From positions 18,879,511 to 18,943,510 of the forward strand of contig WARS01000029.1 in assembly GCA_008933995.1 (NCBI GenBank): DNA of 64,000 bases, written 5' to 3'. Below the pieces are notes generated by a model, which ran no database searches, was not told the origin of the DNA, and saw only the letters and a list, made by a program, of their open reading frames with translations. Positions 21,275-34,077 of the stretch are shown piece by piece. The position numbers and the translations under genes are program-made. The DNA is from Datnioides undecimradiatus (Eukaryota; Chordata; Actinopteri; Lobotiformes; Datnioididae). Each line of letters begins with the position of its first letter. Positions within the stretch are counted from its first letter, which is position 1.

Positions 21275-21466
21275 CATACCCTGGGCGGCGATGAGTGCAG
21301 CCAGGGTGCTTCTCCCTGAGGTGCCTGGGGTGCAGAGCGACAGACGGACCTCCTGTCCTCCCACCAGTGTTCGGTCCATCTCTATCAGCACAGCCTCCGC
21401 CTGCTCCGCGGTCTCATACTCCACCACGCCGAAGCCTCGGACAGGGCTGCCCTCATCCTGAGCGAG
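21275..21466 (-). CDS. raver2: raver2-like exon 5 (RRM3, second half)
   Basis: Phase 0 at both ends (192 bases, residues 181-244). The acceptor is atcttccag before CTC GCT CAG; the donor is gtgagt after GGT ATG. It encodes LAQDEGSPVRGFGVVEYETA with RNP1 VRGFGVVEY, then the rest of RRM3 (EVRLSLCTPG), then GRSTLAALIAAQGM, the strongly conserved raver post-RRM3 segment. RNP1 keeps aromatic residues at its RNA-contact positions. Confidence 0.97.
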
Positions 21467-24400
21467 CTGGAAGATTAGATTCAATCATGACAACTAACTT
21501 CTTAATTAAGGATACAGCTTTTTTAATTATGTATGTGCATGTTGTGAGGGAATATTTGAAACTTTTATGTCATCAGTAATGCTCAAAGTAAATGTCTGGC
21601 ATATGGACGGAGTAAAGGAGGAAAGGAGGTGGGTTTTCAAAGCCAGAGATCTCAGTTCACTGTGAAATAATTGGTATTGACTATACTCTCAGCCCCTCAC
21701 ATATAATGCATTCTGGTCCTTTTGCACTTCAGGGCAAGAAAAACTTCAGTTATTGACCATTTTATTTAACCAGTAAGATTATTTATGCTTCTGCAGCAGT
21801 TTTGCTCCAAGAAAAGTTTAATTAAACCTCCACTGTTTCACTGCCTCGTTTTCATTACCTCTGCGAGATCTGCAGTTTGAAATCTCTGACTGGGGCACAG
21901 AATAATCTCATTATAACTTGGGTTACATCCGTATAATTACTTGGGTTATGCACACAAGAGGATGCCTTTTGTCACTTGCACTCACGTTCAAGTGTCTGAT
22001 TAAAACGAAAGGATGTTTGTTGCTACCTCTCATTTGTTTGCATCCAAAACCATAGATTTTTCCTTACACAGTGCCATTCCAGCCATCCGTTATACAGTTT
22101 CAACACATTTCCCCTTTTGATCATCTTGACAAACAGCTACTGGCCCTCCGTTATTAGCACGGTCCCCACAGCAAAACGATCCTGTGTCTGAATCTGCCGA
22201 GCTGGAAGCTTTTCTGCGTGGAGGATTCATGTTTCACTTTTATCTGATTGGCTTTTTGTGACTCCCCATAATCCAACAACATGGTGGTTAACTGAAGTGG
22301 AGTCTCTAAACTGCCTTTAGGCGGTACTGTGATTGCGAGTCAGTCCTGCAATCACCTGCTGAGCAGCATCCACCATCCCGAAATCCTGAGCAGGATAAGC
22401 AGTCAGTGTGGTTTGTAACGTGTCGTGAATGTTGCCAAGCCGACCATTCTGAGGTCACGTTTAAGCGCACGCCCAGAGGCCAGGCATTGTTAGCAACATG
22501 TGCAACTAGCTAATCGGCGCTAATGAAACGCTGGAACAGGAAGGCCCACCAACATCCTCATTATCAGTCAAACAATCAACGGTCAGCTGCAACAGCAAAA
22601 CAGAGTGTTGAGCATGCTAACGCACATCTGAGGGCGTCGACAGATAAAAAGAAATGCACCCTCTTGCATTCGTTTTACCGAACTAGCATTGATCCATGGC
22701 GCCTGACCAGCGATATGAGCTGATCTCTGACTTCTTCACACCATTAGAAGCTGAATAAAATAAAACTTGAAATACAGCAATGCCAACAGTGCCGTCTGTT
22801 CCCATCATCAAGGAAACAAGAGCTACAGTATTTCCTGACACAAAAGACACAACATGAACCACTGACTCCACGGCTAGATTGCTGAATTGTGACCAAGACC
22901 TCATTCCTCATTAACTAAAGTCTATCTCCCATTTTCCCCCTTGCAGCCTTCACCAGTCATCTAACATGAATATGCCAGAGACTTTATCACCAAGAGCCGT
23001 TTTAACGGAGTGAATGTGTTTTAGAGTGGCTTGTTTTTGTTCAATACGAACGAGGAAATGTACTTACTGATAACTGTAATCACCTAATACAAACGTCATG
23101 CAGCTAAATAGAAGCACTCCTTTTTTTCCCCTCACCAGCGCTGGCAAAATGCCTGGAAACATATACTTTCATTTATTCTATCTTTTAATAAATCATCTGG
23201 GCAAGCGAAGGAGGTCCCTGCAAACAGCCCCTTTTCTATTTCTGCATCAGGTCCATAGCTCTATCTAGGAATAGTGATACCATTTATCCAAAAAGCTATA
23301 AAAAATATATTTGGATTCAATGGCCAAAATGCAATCTCCTCCAGAGCGGGCTATCTATGTAGCCGAAGTTACCATGGTGATGTACTCCGTTCCAGGGTGA
23401 GTCACCAGCGTCAGCCAGCAACAAGTCAAAAGTCAATAGCTCATTGATAAAGCGGTCGTATTGTTTTATCAGACTTTAGGCTAACAAGCGTACAGCTCAG
23501 GCGGAGGATCAAAGTTACAAAATGCAACTTTGAACAAGAAACGACACACTTCCACTTTCAGGAGTGTGCGTATTTGTGGGCGTGTGTGACTTGAAAGTAA
23601 GCGACAGGTATCTGTGTGTTGTGATGGCGGTAAAAGAGCTCGTCTCAGCTCCTTCTCTCAAAAAAAGGACAGCTAAAGAAAGAAAATGACATGATGCAAG
23701 TGATACATCCTCTTCCTGCAGTGCTCCAGGGTGTGACTGCACACACACTCACACACACTCACACACACACACACACACTATGGTTTTGTATGTCAGAGAA
23801 GCAACAAAAATTGTGACTGATCTAAGCCAAATGATAATCTCCCGCTATCAACTGAATGACCACATTGCTCTTTTTCCAACATGGGAACAACAACATGTCA
23901 CATTTTCTTTATGGTCGCTGGTCAATACTGATCTCTCCGAGCCAGACAGCACTGCTGACCAGTGACATTACTTCAGAATAAGATGGACGTTTCAGTCACG
24001 AAGGTTCAGTCATTTCCAGTGTGCGAGGAGCAGCTAAATAATGCAGGCAGGCTAATAGCTTAAAGCTAATGGATGGTATTGGATAATGGCAACGGCTACC
24101 AGCTAATGGCTTATGGTTAAAACACACCGCTTGTCCTATTCTTGTTCTTGGCTGAAGTCAAAGAGTTTCAGACTTTCGTTACCTTTCAAAGCGTCAAAGT
24201 GTCCCCTATTTGAGCTGAACTATTTTAATTCACTATGCATTTCTTTTAAAGTGACTAATTGCAGCCACGTTGATCTATCAGCCGATAATATATTGTTGCA
24301 GACACAATCTGCACAAACATACCTGTGCTCAGGGAGCTCATAACATGAGACTTGAGGCAATTTAGAGTCTCTATTACATGTTTGTCCCTCAAGAAGCACT

Positions 24401-27314
24401 AATAAGTTTCTTCTTCAACTGCAAAATGTCACTATGAGCGGATAACGAGGACACAAGTTAAAAAAAAAACAACGTAAAATAGCAGTTAATATGAATCACC
24501 ATTATTAAAATTAATAATTTGTTATAAAATAAGCAACCACTTTCACACAGAGTCAAGATATAAATAAAATTAAAAAGAAAATAAATCCAACCAGTGAAAC
24601 GGAGGAAAAAATGAGAGCGCACAATGCAAGAAGATATTGACAAAACTGAATTTATGTAGCTTTTCTACTTCTGAAGCTCCTCTCCAATGCACTGAGAGTA
24701 CATGCGGTCTAAAAATTGATTGCCACTGTTCTCTGTGGAGAGAGCCCTTTTTCCTTTTTGCAGAGTCTGAATGTGTCTGAATGTGCTCTAGACTGCTCTG
24801 CCTGAAGTGACACGATGCTCCATTAGCACGACATCAAGGGTTAATTGTAATCAGAGGTTACAGCAACACACACATATAGGATGGTCCATTGATATGGGCA
24901 ATTAAAAGCTTCACTAATATCTCTGTTACTATTCTTTTTGTCTTAATGTTACTTCGACATTATTTCTTTGTTTTTACTCTCGGTTACAAATTATTTTCTT
25001 TAGCGAATCTGAAAATCGCTTCTTAAAGGTTAAGATAATATAATTTCAAATGAATGTTTTGTCCTACTAACAAATATATTCTGTTTGTTATCACAGAAAA
25101 AACAAGAAAAGCAACCAAATAGTTACATTTGACGAGCTCATATCACAGAATCTTTGTTATTTTACATTGGTAAAGTTGCCATTTATTTTTCAGTCGAGCC
25201 TATTCTGTGTCATATTAACAGCATTTTCAAAAAGGAAAACTTAAGCACTAATTTTCTGAGAATTTGCAGTTTAAAAAAACCATAAAATCATATAATCACA
25301 CTTAGATGCAATCACATCAAGCATTCTTTTTCGTAGAAATGGACAGATTAGGAATCAGTGGGAGACAAATGTATTTGTACTTTCTCAGGCTGAGCGCTGA
25401 TGCCCGTTACCATCAGAGCTCAGTCAAGTGGCCCTCCACTTCCTCCCTCCCTCCACCTCTCCACTCATTCATCTGCTGCTCCCTCCGGTCTGAACACTGG
25501 ATGGATGGATGGATGGAGGGAACCAGGGAAGAAAATGGATGTATGTGTGGAGGAGTAGGTCGATAGGCTATTATCATCAGCATACATTAAGCAAACTGTA
25601 TGGAAATGACCTGAAACACTCTACCTCTTGAGGATAGATGGATGGGTATAAAGGGGCGGGGCTGGAGTGTGAAGGGGATGGAGAGAAAATGAGAGGAAGA
25701 GGAGGAAGTAAGAGGAGAAAAGGAGAAAAACCATGGGTGATCTATGAAGCTGACGGAAGATACAAGCGAGAGAAGACGAGAGAAAACGTGCTAATCGTAA
25801 TTTTCATTTGCACACACAACAAATAAGACCGGAGTGGGCGTGGGTAAACTGTGGAACATACATTATATATTAAATTGGATTGTGTGCAAATGGTATTCAA
25901 GCTATCATCAACTATGCGTGTCCGTGTGTGCATGCATGAGTAATGAAAACTGAGTGAGCCTCTCTCTACTCGAATTGTTCTCAAACTACACTCACACTAT
26001 ATAAAACATTCAATCATTATCCATATGCACAAACAATTATGTAAATCTAAAATAGGCACGCCTGCTATATGCGAGCCTTGTACGTGCCGGCTGTCCTCTG
26101 GTTGTCTCTCTGTTGCGTTCACCCTGCAAAAATATAAATAAATGTAGCATTTTTCTGAAACTGCAGCTGCTGCACAGAGTGAACACCATGTGACATTTAT
26201 TGTAAGCACGAAGGAGCTGTGACATTAACAACATGGTGCGAGGATGGAAATGCGTGGCAGCTGAAAAAAGTCGTTCACATCCCCTGCTCTTCACACGTCC
26301 TCGAAAAATTAGAATTCAAAGATTTTTCGCAATCTTCATCCCACATTGTGTTGGAAATTTTAAAGGTCAGATGAAAAAGCGTCCAAAGAAACTGACTGAA
26401 ATATTGTTTTTGTAACATCTTTTACTTTTATTGCAATGTATGACAGTGCTTCTACCTCTTCTAAGAGTAACGGCATCAATTTGGTGCTTCATCCCTCAGC
26501 CCATAAATTATCCTTGATATAAGTCAAAAAGAGATTGGCCCTGTGGAAATCAAATCATATCATCATATCATTTCTACAGTGGTGTAATAACGGTGTGGCG
26601 CACTGTCCGCAGTACTGAATATCAACTGTAGCGCTGCACAGGAGAGAAAGATCATGGAACATGGAAAGCTGCAAATTTTGCATAACGTCGGAACATATAT
26701 GTGCTGGATATATTAAGCTAAGCTGCTGTATTTAGTCTTGAAGTACTCTGCACAATGAGTACAGTCAAAGAGAGAGCTTGAATTGTAGCAATTGACAGCA
26801 GTTGGCAATAGACAGCCTGCCATATGGCGTCACTGCATGCAGAAGTCTTTGAGGAGTTTGCAGTTAATGAACTTGTGGACCACCATCTTGTTTTGTATTG
26901 CTGGAGTTCATGAAAATGTGGAAAATGAAGGTCACTTACAGTAACTTTAAAACCACGCTCCTACTCATATGTCAGTACCTTTATTTGTCATGTTTAACTT
27001 TATGCATTTTATCCACCAACACCATATTCACGTTTGGATTCCTTGGATCACGTTAGAAATTGAAAATCGTCCAAATCCAACATCAGCAGCAGAATTGTGA
27101 GATAAAAGCCAGGATGTTTCACAGAAGTCACCAAGGCCAGACGGATGTTTAATCAAAGACTAGAGGTTCAACGTGCCGTGCTGAATACAGTCACCAGCGC
27201 AACGCACAGGGACAGGACTGAGGAAACAATCAATGCGTCGATACTTTCTGGTGTCACAGCTCAGTTTTGCAGGTACTGACAGCGACAATTCCAATTCATT
27301 ATGTGCAGTGTGAA

Positions 27315-27343
27315 TGTGTGTGTGTGTGTGTGTGTGCGCGCGC
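27315..27343. repeat. (TG)n microsatellite ending in CGCGCGC
   Basis: TG dinucleotides with a CG-alternating end, about 120 bases from the hairpin at 27460. Confidence 0.9.
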
Positions 27344-27459
27344 AGAGAAACCAAAGATGCTAAGCTAGCTATCAGTGTGTCTGACAGCTCCTGACCCCGA
27401 GTTGTGGTCCCCAGCCGAGAGATGCTGACTGACTCACTGGCAGGTCGCAGACACACTCA

Positions 27460-27527
27460 CACACACAATCACACACACAAACTGACAGGGGAGCACCCCT
27501 GTCAGTTTGTGTGTGTGATTGTGTGTG
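27460..27527. repeat. perfect 32-bp inverted repeat with a 4-base loop
   Basis: The left arm 27460-27491 and right arm 27496-27527 are exact reverse complements (CACACACAATCACACACAC... against its mirror), with loop AGCA. The 9 bases next to the loop are GACAGGGG-type unique sequence, so it is not just a CA run meeting a TG run. Confidence 0.95.
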
Positions 27528-28241
27528 CGTGTTTGTGTGTGTGTTTAAGTGGCCACATCAGCTGCTTGAACAGAGTGATGAGGTCACGACAGCCCTGTCA
27601 CGGCTGTCTGTGAAGAACGGTACATGACCTGTCACAGTGACAAGTTTAACTGTAAAGATCTGTATAAAGAGAGCTGGACGAGTGTTTGTGTGTGTACATG
27701 AAGAAGGCTGAAAGACTCACAAACATGTAAAATATGAGCACGGCACATAAATGAATTAAGAAATCATTTGTCTTTAGATGAGGTGATCTCACATGAAACA
27801 GTTCTGCTCCATCTAAGATGAAATTCACCCAAACACAGAGGTTTGTGGAGGTCTTTCATTATGTGTGTGTGCAGGAAAACACAATTAAACACGAGACCTG
27901 TCTTAGAGTTATTGCTTTTTTGAATAAAACTTCGAAAACATCGCAAGTCTCACCAAAGGAGGGCAATAATTGTGTCAAGCATCTAAAGACTGTGCTTGGG
28001 AAAGTCTTTAATTAGCTGCGCGACAATCAGTGCCGATGAGTTCTTCACATTATCATATTCAAAATGAGCTTTTTTCGTTTCTCCTCTAAAATAAAACTGC
28101 CTACGTTTTCTCGCAGCTAAATAAACCTCGTGTCTTTGATTCATTGTTAAAAAAATTGTATTTGTCTATCCGTTGATCCATGTTCTATGATCTGTTGTAT
28201 GTTATAAATATATAATCTGTGACGATGCTAACGTCTTCAGT

Positions 28242-29005
28242 CAGTGGTGGAGGAGGTATTCAGATCCTTGACCTGAGTAAAAGTATTAATGTCACACTGT
28301 AAAAATATCTTTACTTTTGAAATGTGAAGTAAAAATATGTAAATATAATCAGCATTTTAAGTATTTAAAGTAACTGTACCCAATGCAGAAAAATGCCCTG
28401 TGACTACTCTATTATTCTAGATCTTATTATTGCTCATGCATCAATGTAATAGCAGGGTTTTACTGCTGTAGTTGGTTCAGTCAGAGCTCATTTTTAACTA
28501 TTTCTTTTTGTAAATTTTGCATCTAATGATCATTTTTTTATATTACGGATATATTATTAAAGGCTGCACAATATATTGCCTCCTCAGTGGATTTACTGGT
28601 TTGTAAATGCTGTCACAGTTACTCAGAAACCAAAGTGAAACCTTCACAAATAAAGAGCAGAATTCAAAATTATTAAGACTTCTTTAAAGAAAGCCTCAAC
28701 ATTTGTGAAGCCTGAACCATGAAATGGTTTCGCAAATTGTTGCCATACATGCACATGAGGTTATGTTGTTTATTTAAAACAAAGCATCGTATATTTTTTT
28801 TAGGTTTTTCTTATGTTTTGCTCTTTTTCTGCTCTTCTTTTTATATTTTGTGTGCAACAATATCCATTTGTAAAGCACCTGAAGCTGTCAGATAAATGCA
28901 AATGCTATGACACTTAGGTGAACAGAGCCTTAAAGTGGCTTCACATCACTTAATAAAACACGTTCAATTTGTTCTCAGCACAGTACTTAAGTACACATTC
29001 CTCCT
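28242..29005 (+). mobile_element. diverged hAT-like teleost MITE, with an insertion
   Basis: It begins CAGTGGTGGAGGAGGTATTC then AGATCC...GAGTAAAAGTA, then GCATCAATGTAATAGCAG near 28438. AGCTGTCAGATAAATG lies near 28882 and AGTACTTAAGTACA near 28983. These are the words, in order, of a common fish non-autonomous element of about 500 bases. The middle (about 28560-28870) looks unrelated and may be a later insertion. No transposase frame. Confidence 0.6.
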
Positions 29006-29351
29006 ATTAGTCCTCCTATATCTGCATGTATAGTGAAATATCTCTGATTCATCCCACATTCTTTAGCGTCTCCCTTTTGTTTCACTGAGACCTTTGAAGT
29101 TTGTAATGTAGCTGACATCTCTGTTGACTGTGCTTGTCACATAAACACTTGTCGCGGCGCCGTAGCATCTCCTGGAACAGCTTAAAACCGGCACGTGTTA
29201 AAAATGGAAGCTTTAAGCTGCAGAAAAACCTGCAGACTATCCTGGGGCTCCAGTTGTTGCTGAAGAACATACAGGAGAATAAGAAAACATATTTACGAGG
29301 CGTGCGTTGTGCGTCACTGCGCTAACACATGACATGACAACTTTATTAGTA

Positions 29352-29377
29352 TTCTTTTTATTAACCTGTCTCCATTC
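29352..29377. repeat. 26-bp direct repeat, copy 1
   Basis: TTCTTTTTATTAACCTGTCT plus CCATTC, exactly repeated at 31551-31576. Similar TCCATCCTT words follow in both copies, suggesting diverged copies of a longer unit. Confidence 0.9.
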
Positions 29378-31550
29378 CTGTAACGTCTTTCCATCCTTTT
29401 GTTTTTCCCCTCACCCTGTGAAGAGTCTCCATCCTTTTAACATTATTAGCACATTATTAATCAAACACGGTATTTTTTCTCCAAAGTTTCCATGCGCTCA
29501 GCCACAATTACATTTACTCTTGCAAATAATGCCAACAATCATGTTACTGTGACTGACAGTCTACCTCTCTTCACCACTTCACCTCAGCTCTCCCTCCTTC
29601 CCCGCCTCCTTCTATTAGGCCTGGCGCTGTCAGCCCTCTGCTCCCTCACTCCATCCTCTCTCTAATAAGTCTGGCATTCTCAGCACTGTCCTCCCTTCTT
29701 CCCATCCCTCCTTACTGTCTCCATCCTGCTGTCCTTCCCTCTAATATGGTTGACATTCGTTACCCTCTCTTCCCTCCATCTCCTGCTGGCTGACTCAAGC
29801 TAAAGTGCTGCCTGGAGGGCCCTTTCGTGGGTAGCAAAATTATAGTGCTCAGGGCCAAGGCCACAGGTTAAGTGCACTCTGAACAGAGGAAAAGTGACAA
29901 GAGGGCCGAGTTCTACCACATGTGCACAGGGGAGAAAGGTTTATGTAAGACAGACAGCAGCTGACGACAGAAAGACATTAGGTAATGATTGAAGATGAGT
30001 GAACATGCAGCAAACAAAGACCAACTTCTTTCTAGGTGTCTAGGGTCGGTCAACATCTTAAACACCTAAAAAGGCGCCAAGGACGCTCAAATAAATTAAT
30101 CTTTATGGTGAAAGATGACTAGATGAAACTAGACAGCCCACACCACGGCTGGGTACGTCCCTGAAAACAAGCCAGCGCACTGGGACTAACGCTTTTTACA
30201 CAGTGGTTTTTTGGGGGTTTTTTTGGCTTCAAAATCGACTGTATCCCCAGTGGTGTCACACTTCACTAGCTGACAAACTTGCACAGCGTCTGCAAACAAA
30301 ACATCAGCGTGCTTTAAATGAATGAAAACTTCTACAAACCCTCCACAGCGGCTCTGTCATATTTGCTCTCATGCAGAAATGTCCAGATGTTCATTTATGT
30401 ATAATTATATATTTAAATAAAGATTAAAAAAAAAAACATAATCCTTCTATAAATCCCTTGTCAGCTATTTGGGAATTACAAAAACTGAACTGAAAGGTTT
30501 AATGTACCAAAGTGCATGAAGTAAAATTGGGTTATAACTCATTGTTTAGTATAATAATTCACTGTATTGTAGCAGAAGATGTAAGCAGGTCAGTCCCCCG
30601 GCTGGGTGATTCTGCCTGACGCACCTTTGGTGTTGCTATTATGCTGGCTGCAGGGACATCAGCCCGCAGTCACCCTTCACTGATCTCGCTCTCCTTTGTT
30701 GCTGGAACAAATGAAGGCGGTGGAGTAACAGCCAAGAGGTTTCCCTGCTGCCCCCTGCAGCCAGTCCTTGGATCTGTGGTTTCCCTACGCCACGCTACAG
30801 CCAGAAGCTCCCTTGTTCGGCCTCTTATGCCAGGTCTCCAAGAGCCATCCTCTTCTTGGGCACTGTGACACCGAAAGCCGTCCGGCTTTCTCTCAAGGGC
30901 AGCCTCCATTTTCTCTTCCTATCGAACAAAGAATTCTTGCTTCCTGAGGGAGGGTGATAACATTATCTTTGTCACTATGTAGGAGCTATGCCAGGAGATG
31001 CTGACCTGACAGAGATCGAACTCCTTGTCCCGTCCAGCTTTCACAAATCAGAATGATCTCAAATGCTGCTGTGCTGCAACCCACCTTGGTCACTTTCTCA
31101 AACTGGTGCCAACCAGTTGAGATATCCTGTATTCCCGGATATGAAAGTTGTTGAAGTAGTTTGATAGTTAGGTGCTGAATGCATGATGATAAGGACATTC
31201 ACATGTCTGAGGCCAGTCTAGTATCAGATCAGACAGCAACATTTTAATTAACCAAGCTAGCAGCATATAGCTTAGTTATGAGTAGCATTATACCTGTTTT
31301 TTACCTGCTAACATTGCCCACCTTAGCACATTAGCACGCTAATGATTCACTCGAAGTGCTACAGTTTTGTTTAAACCCTTAAGATATCTGTGTGGAAGCG
31401 TTTGCTGCTGCGCCACAGTTGAACAAATGCATTGGTCTTACCTAAGATAACCAAACATTACGCAACAGCAGACTGAAACAGCAATTGTGGTTAAAATGAC
31501 TTTGCAGTCTGCTATCAATTTACGCTGCGGCCTGTGAAAAGTGGAAGATG

Positions 31551-31576
31551 TTCTTTTTATTAACCTGTCTCCATTC
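31551..31576. repeat. 26-bp direct repeat, copy 2
   Basis: Exact copy of 29352-29377, 2.2 kb away. Confidence 0.9.
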
Positions 31577-31782
31577 GTATTTCATTTTGGTACAATCCGT
31601 CCATCCTTCTGTTCAGGAACACAAGGACGTCCCACATAAGCAGGTTACACGAGACTGTGCTGCCGCATGGTACATCATGTTTTCATATCCCCGCATGTGT
31701 TGTTTCTGCATCCTGTCCAATGGTTTACAGGGTTTCATAAGCTTTGTGCTTTATTCTTGTGCATACAGGGTAAAATGCAGCA

Positions 31783-31784
<2 letters not shown>

Positions 31785-31821
<37 letters not shown>
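31785..31821. repeat. (CA)18 microsatellite
   Basis: Uninterrupted CA on the plus strand in intron 4. Confidence 0.95.
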
Positions 31822-31823
<2 letters not shown>

Positions 31824-32084
31824 CGAGCACATATTGTACAGTACATAAAAACGCTGAACCATAGGTCAAAGCCTGCTGGCTCTGCAACAGCGAAGCAACA
31901 TGAGCTAAACACCCACAAAGCATCATGGGACCAGGATGATGTGGGTGTATTGATTTTTATGTGGGAGTGGGGCAGAGGGGTGGAGCTAAAACTGGAAACA
32001 CAGTTGATGACAGATACCCATTGAATGATGTCTAAATGGGTATGTGGGGGTGGAGTGGATGTAACGTAGCTGAACTGGGCAAGT

Positions 32085-32100
32085 AAAAAAAAAAAAAAAA
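32085..32100. repeat. A16 homopolymer
   Basis: Sixteen A in a row on the plus strand. Confidence 0.95.
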
Positions 32101-32250
32101 GCAGAGCAGAGTGGGAGGGGGGGAGTTAAAGGGTGGGGCTGGTGTCAGAGCAGCCACACCTCACCATGGCAACAGTTGCTTGGTGATGCTGCGAGGTTTG
32201 CCAATAGGGACGCTGACCCCTGAATTTTATATCAGCACCTCTCACCTGCT

Positions 32251-32251
<1 letters not shown>

Positions 32252-32284
<33 letters not shown>
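32252..32284. repeat. (TG)16 microsatellite
   Basis: Uninterrupted TG on the plus strand, about 420 bases downstream (in the transcript) of the exon 4 donor. Confidence 0.95.
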
Positions 32285-32285
<1 letters not shown>

Positions 32286-32700
32286 AAGGAGGGAAGCATT
32301 TAAAAGTGAGTGTGTCGTACACATCATGAAGCAGAGAGGGGTTTGTGCGACATTATCAATCAATAACATCTTATTTACGGCTGCAGAAGCACTACAAGGC
32401 TCAGACAAAATGAACAACAGAATTCGGGAACATTTATCTCAAACATTGGTTTCAGAGCACGGACATGTTCAATGAGCCGTAACCTCTTGCATACATAATT
32501 TTTGCATTTTTGATCCTGCTCGTATGAGGTGTGAAAACTAAAAAGGCCCCGTCGCATATTTGCCAGGCTGTTATTACACTTGCTAAATTGCTTGTCGTAT
32601 TTGGATGTCTTCACTTTCAACGCACCGTGAAATGGTTAGAGTTAAGAACTTTCTGAACAATGCTTGTGAGGCAAAGAGACGTTTTGAAACGCACACTGAC

Positions 32701-32865
32701 CTGGCAGAAGACCGGTTTGTATGTTTCAGAGAAGAGCTGGGTCAGTTCTTCGGACTCGCAGAGGTCCAGCGGCAGCCGGTTCACACAAATACACTTGGAG
32801 TGCAGGTTCTCCTCTTGGCTCAGCTGGTTGACGTCCATCCACTGCACCATCAGTGAGCGATCACC
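32701..32865 (-). CDS. raver2: raver2-like exon 4 (end of RRM2, start of RRM3)
   Basis: Phase 0 at both ends (165 bases, residues 126-180). The acceptor is ttgtgcag before GGT GAT CGC; the donor gtcagt follows TTC TGC CAG. It encodes GDRSLMVQWMDVNQLSQEE, finishing RRM2, then NLHSKCICVNRLPLDLC with the RRM3 RNP2 strand CICVNRL, then SEELTQLFSETYKPVFCQ. QWMDVN, HSKC and KPVFCQ agree with human RAVER2 as I remember it. Confidence 0.97.
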
Positions 32866-33767
32866 CTGCACAATCAAACAGCGTGATACGGATTCAGATT
32901 TTTAAGGACCTTGGACTTGCTCCGCGCTCCCACACCTCTTAATTACTCTCAAAATTCTGCATTTATCATAAATAAGTATTTTCTTAAACATGAATTTAAT
33001 TGCCGTTATATATTCTAGGCTCTGCGAGTGCTGATTTGAAAGCTTGTGAGCTCTTGAGACACATTTCCATCTGCAGTTTTTGTCTCGCTGATCGTGATGA
33101 TGACAAATGCAAGGTCAGAAGAACTGTTGTATAATGTAAGGTAAACTGATTCTGGTGCACTGAACTTACATGAGATATGCGTTCACCATTTCTTCCCTCG
33201 GCAAACTTTTGCGTTTACACTGCAATTATATGTTTTGTACTCAACTGAATTCGACTGGCAGACCCCACATTTGTACTGATATCTGTTTTCCCCTGTGCAG
33301 CCAATTTCTATCAACCAACCGATGATTACAAGTTTCAGCCAAGTTTTGTGGAAGTAAACAACTCAATGTGAGGATGTGACCAAACACACAAATGTATCAT
33401 CATTCCTCTTCCCGCTCACTTGCTCAGTTGCTTGACTCCAATCAGCCCAGCTGGTTGTAGTCTTGTTTGGAGATGAATTAAATAAAAAAAGACATAAACT
33501 CACAACCTGTTTTGTTTTGGCTATTTGTCCAATCCGGTCTTCAATTGTAACAAATCATTTGTTACAATAAGGTAACCGTAAATTTGAGTTACAGCTGTTT
33601 TTGCCAAGCCAAGTCAAATCCGTTTATGTTTAGCCCATCAAAGTAAAATTAATCTCTTGTAGTCAGCAGGAGCCCTTTGATAAACATCTTTCTGTCTTGT
33701 TTATCAATGAAGCAATAACTTGAATTAATCACCACGGCAGCATGATTTAACAGCTGCACTGACATAC
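32866..33767 (-). other. raver2: intron 3 (902 bases)
   Basis: Donor gtatgt, acceptor ttgtgcag. AT-rich; nothing further recognised. Confidence 0.88.
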
Positions 33768-34075
33768 CAGCGGTCGGCCCAGCAGCTCAGAACGAGCTCG
33801 TGAAGCAGAATCCTTCTTCATGTATTCAACAAATCCATATCCCTTGGAGTGGCCCGTCAGGTCACTGTACACCAGGAAGGAGCGCTCGATGTTCCCGTAG
33901 GCGCGCACCAGTTCCTCAAACTGCTGGGCAGTGAAGGTGTGGGGCAGGTTGGTGAGGCAGAGCAGGGAGTCGGTGGGCTGCAGGGTGACGTTGATCAAGC
34001 GTCCCCGGACAGTGCTGTGATGGAGGGAGCGGATGGCATCCTGAGCCTGGTCCCCGTTCAGCAAAGTCACAAAGG
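33768..34075 (-). CDS. raver2: raver2-like exon 3 (end of RRM1, most of RRM2)
   Basis: Phase 1 in, phase 0 out (308 bases, residues 23-125). The acceptor is cctccag before CC TTT GTG; the donor is gtatgt after CGA CCG CTG. It encodes [20 protein letters not shown], the end of RRM1. RRM2 follows: RNP2 LLCLTNL, helix [19 protein letters not shown], and RNP1 [16 protein letters not shown] and [15 protein letters not shown] are hallmark raver words. In RAVER1 the RRM1 face binds the vinculin tail; whether the same holds here cannot be seen. Confidence 0.98.
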
Positions 34076-34077
34076 CT

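Larger units (their letters stand above)
21467..32700 (-). other. raver2: intron 4 (11.2 kb)
   Basis: Donor gtcagt, acceptor atcttccag. It contains a hAT-like MITE (28242-29005), a 68-base hairpin (27460-27527), CA/TG microsatellites, a diverged duplication (29352 and 31551) and a GC-rich block (30590-30910). No gene supported. Confidence 0.85.

Noticed and set aside
31548-32024. 158-codon plus-strand open frame
   Set aside because: Runs through a CA microsatellite (His-Thr repeat) inside intron 4; no homology recognised.
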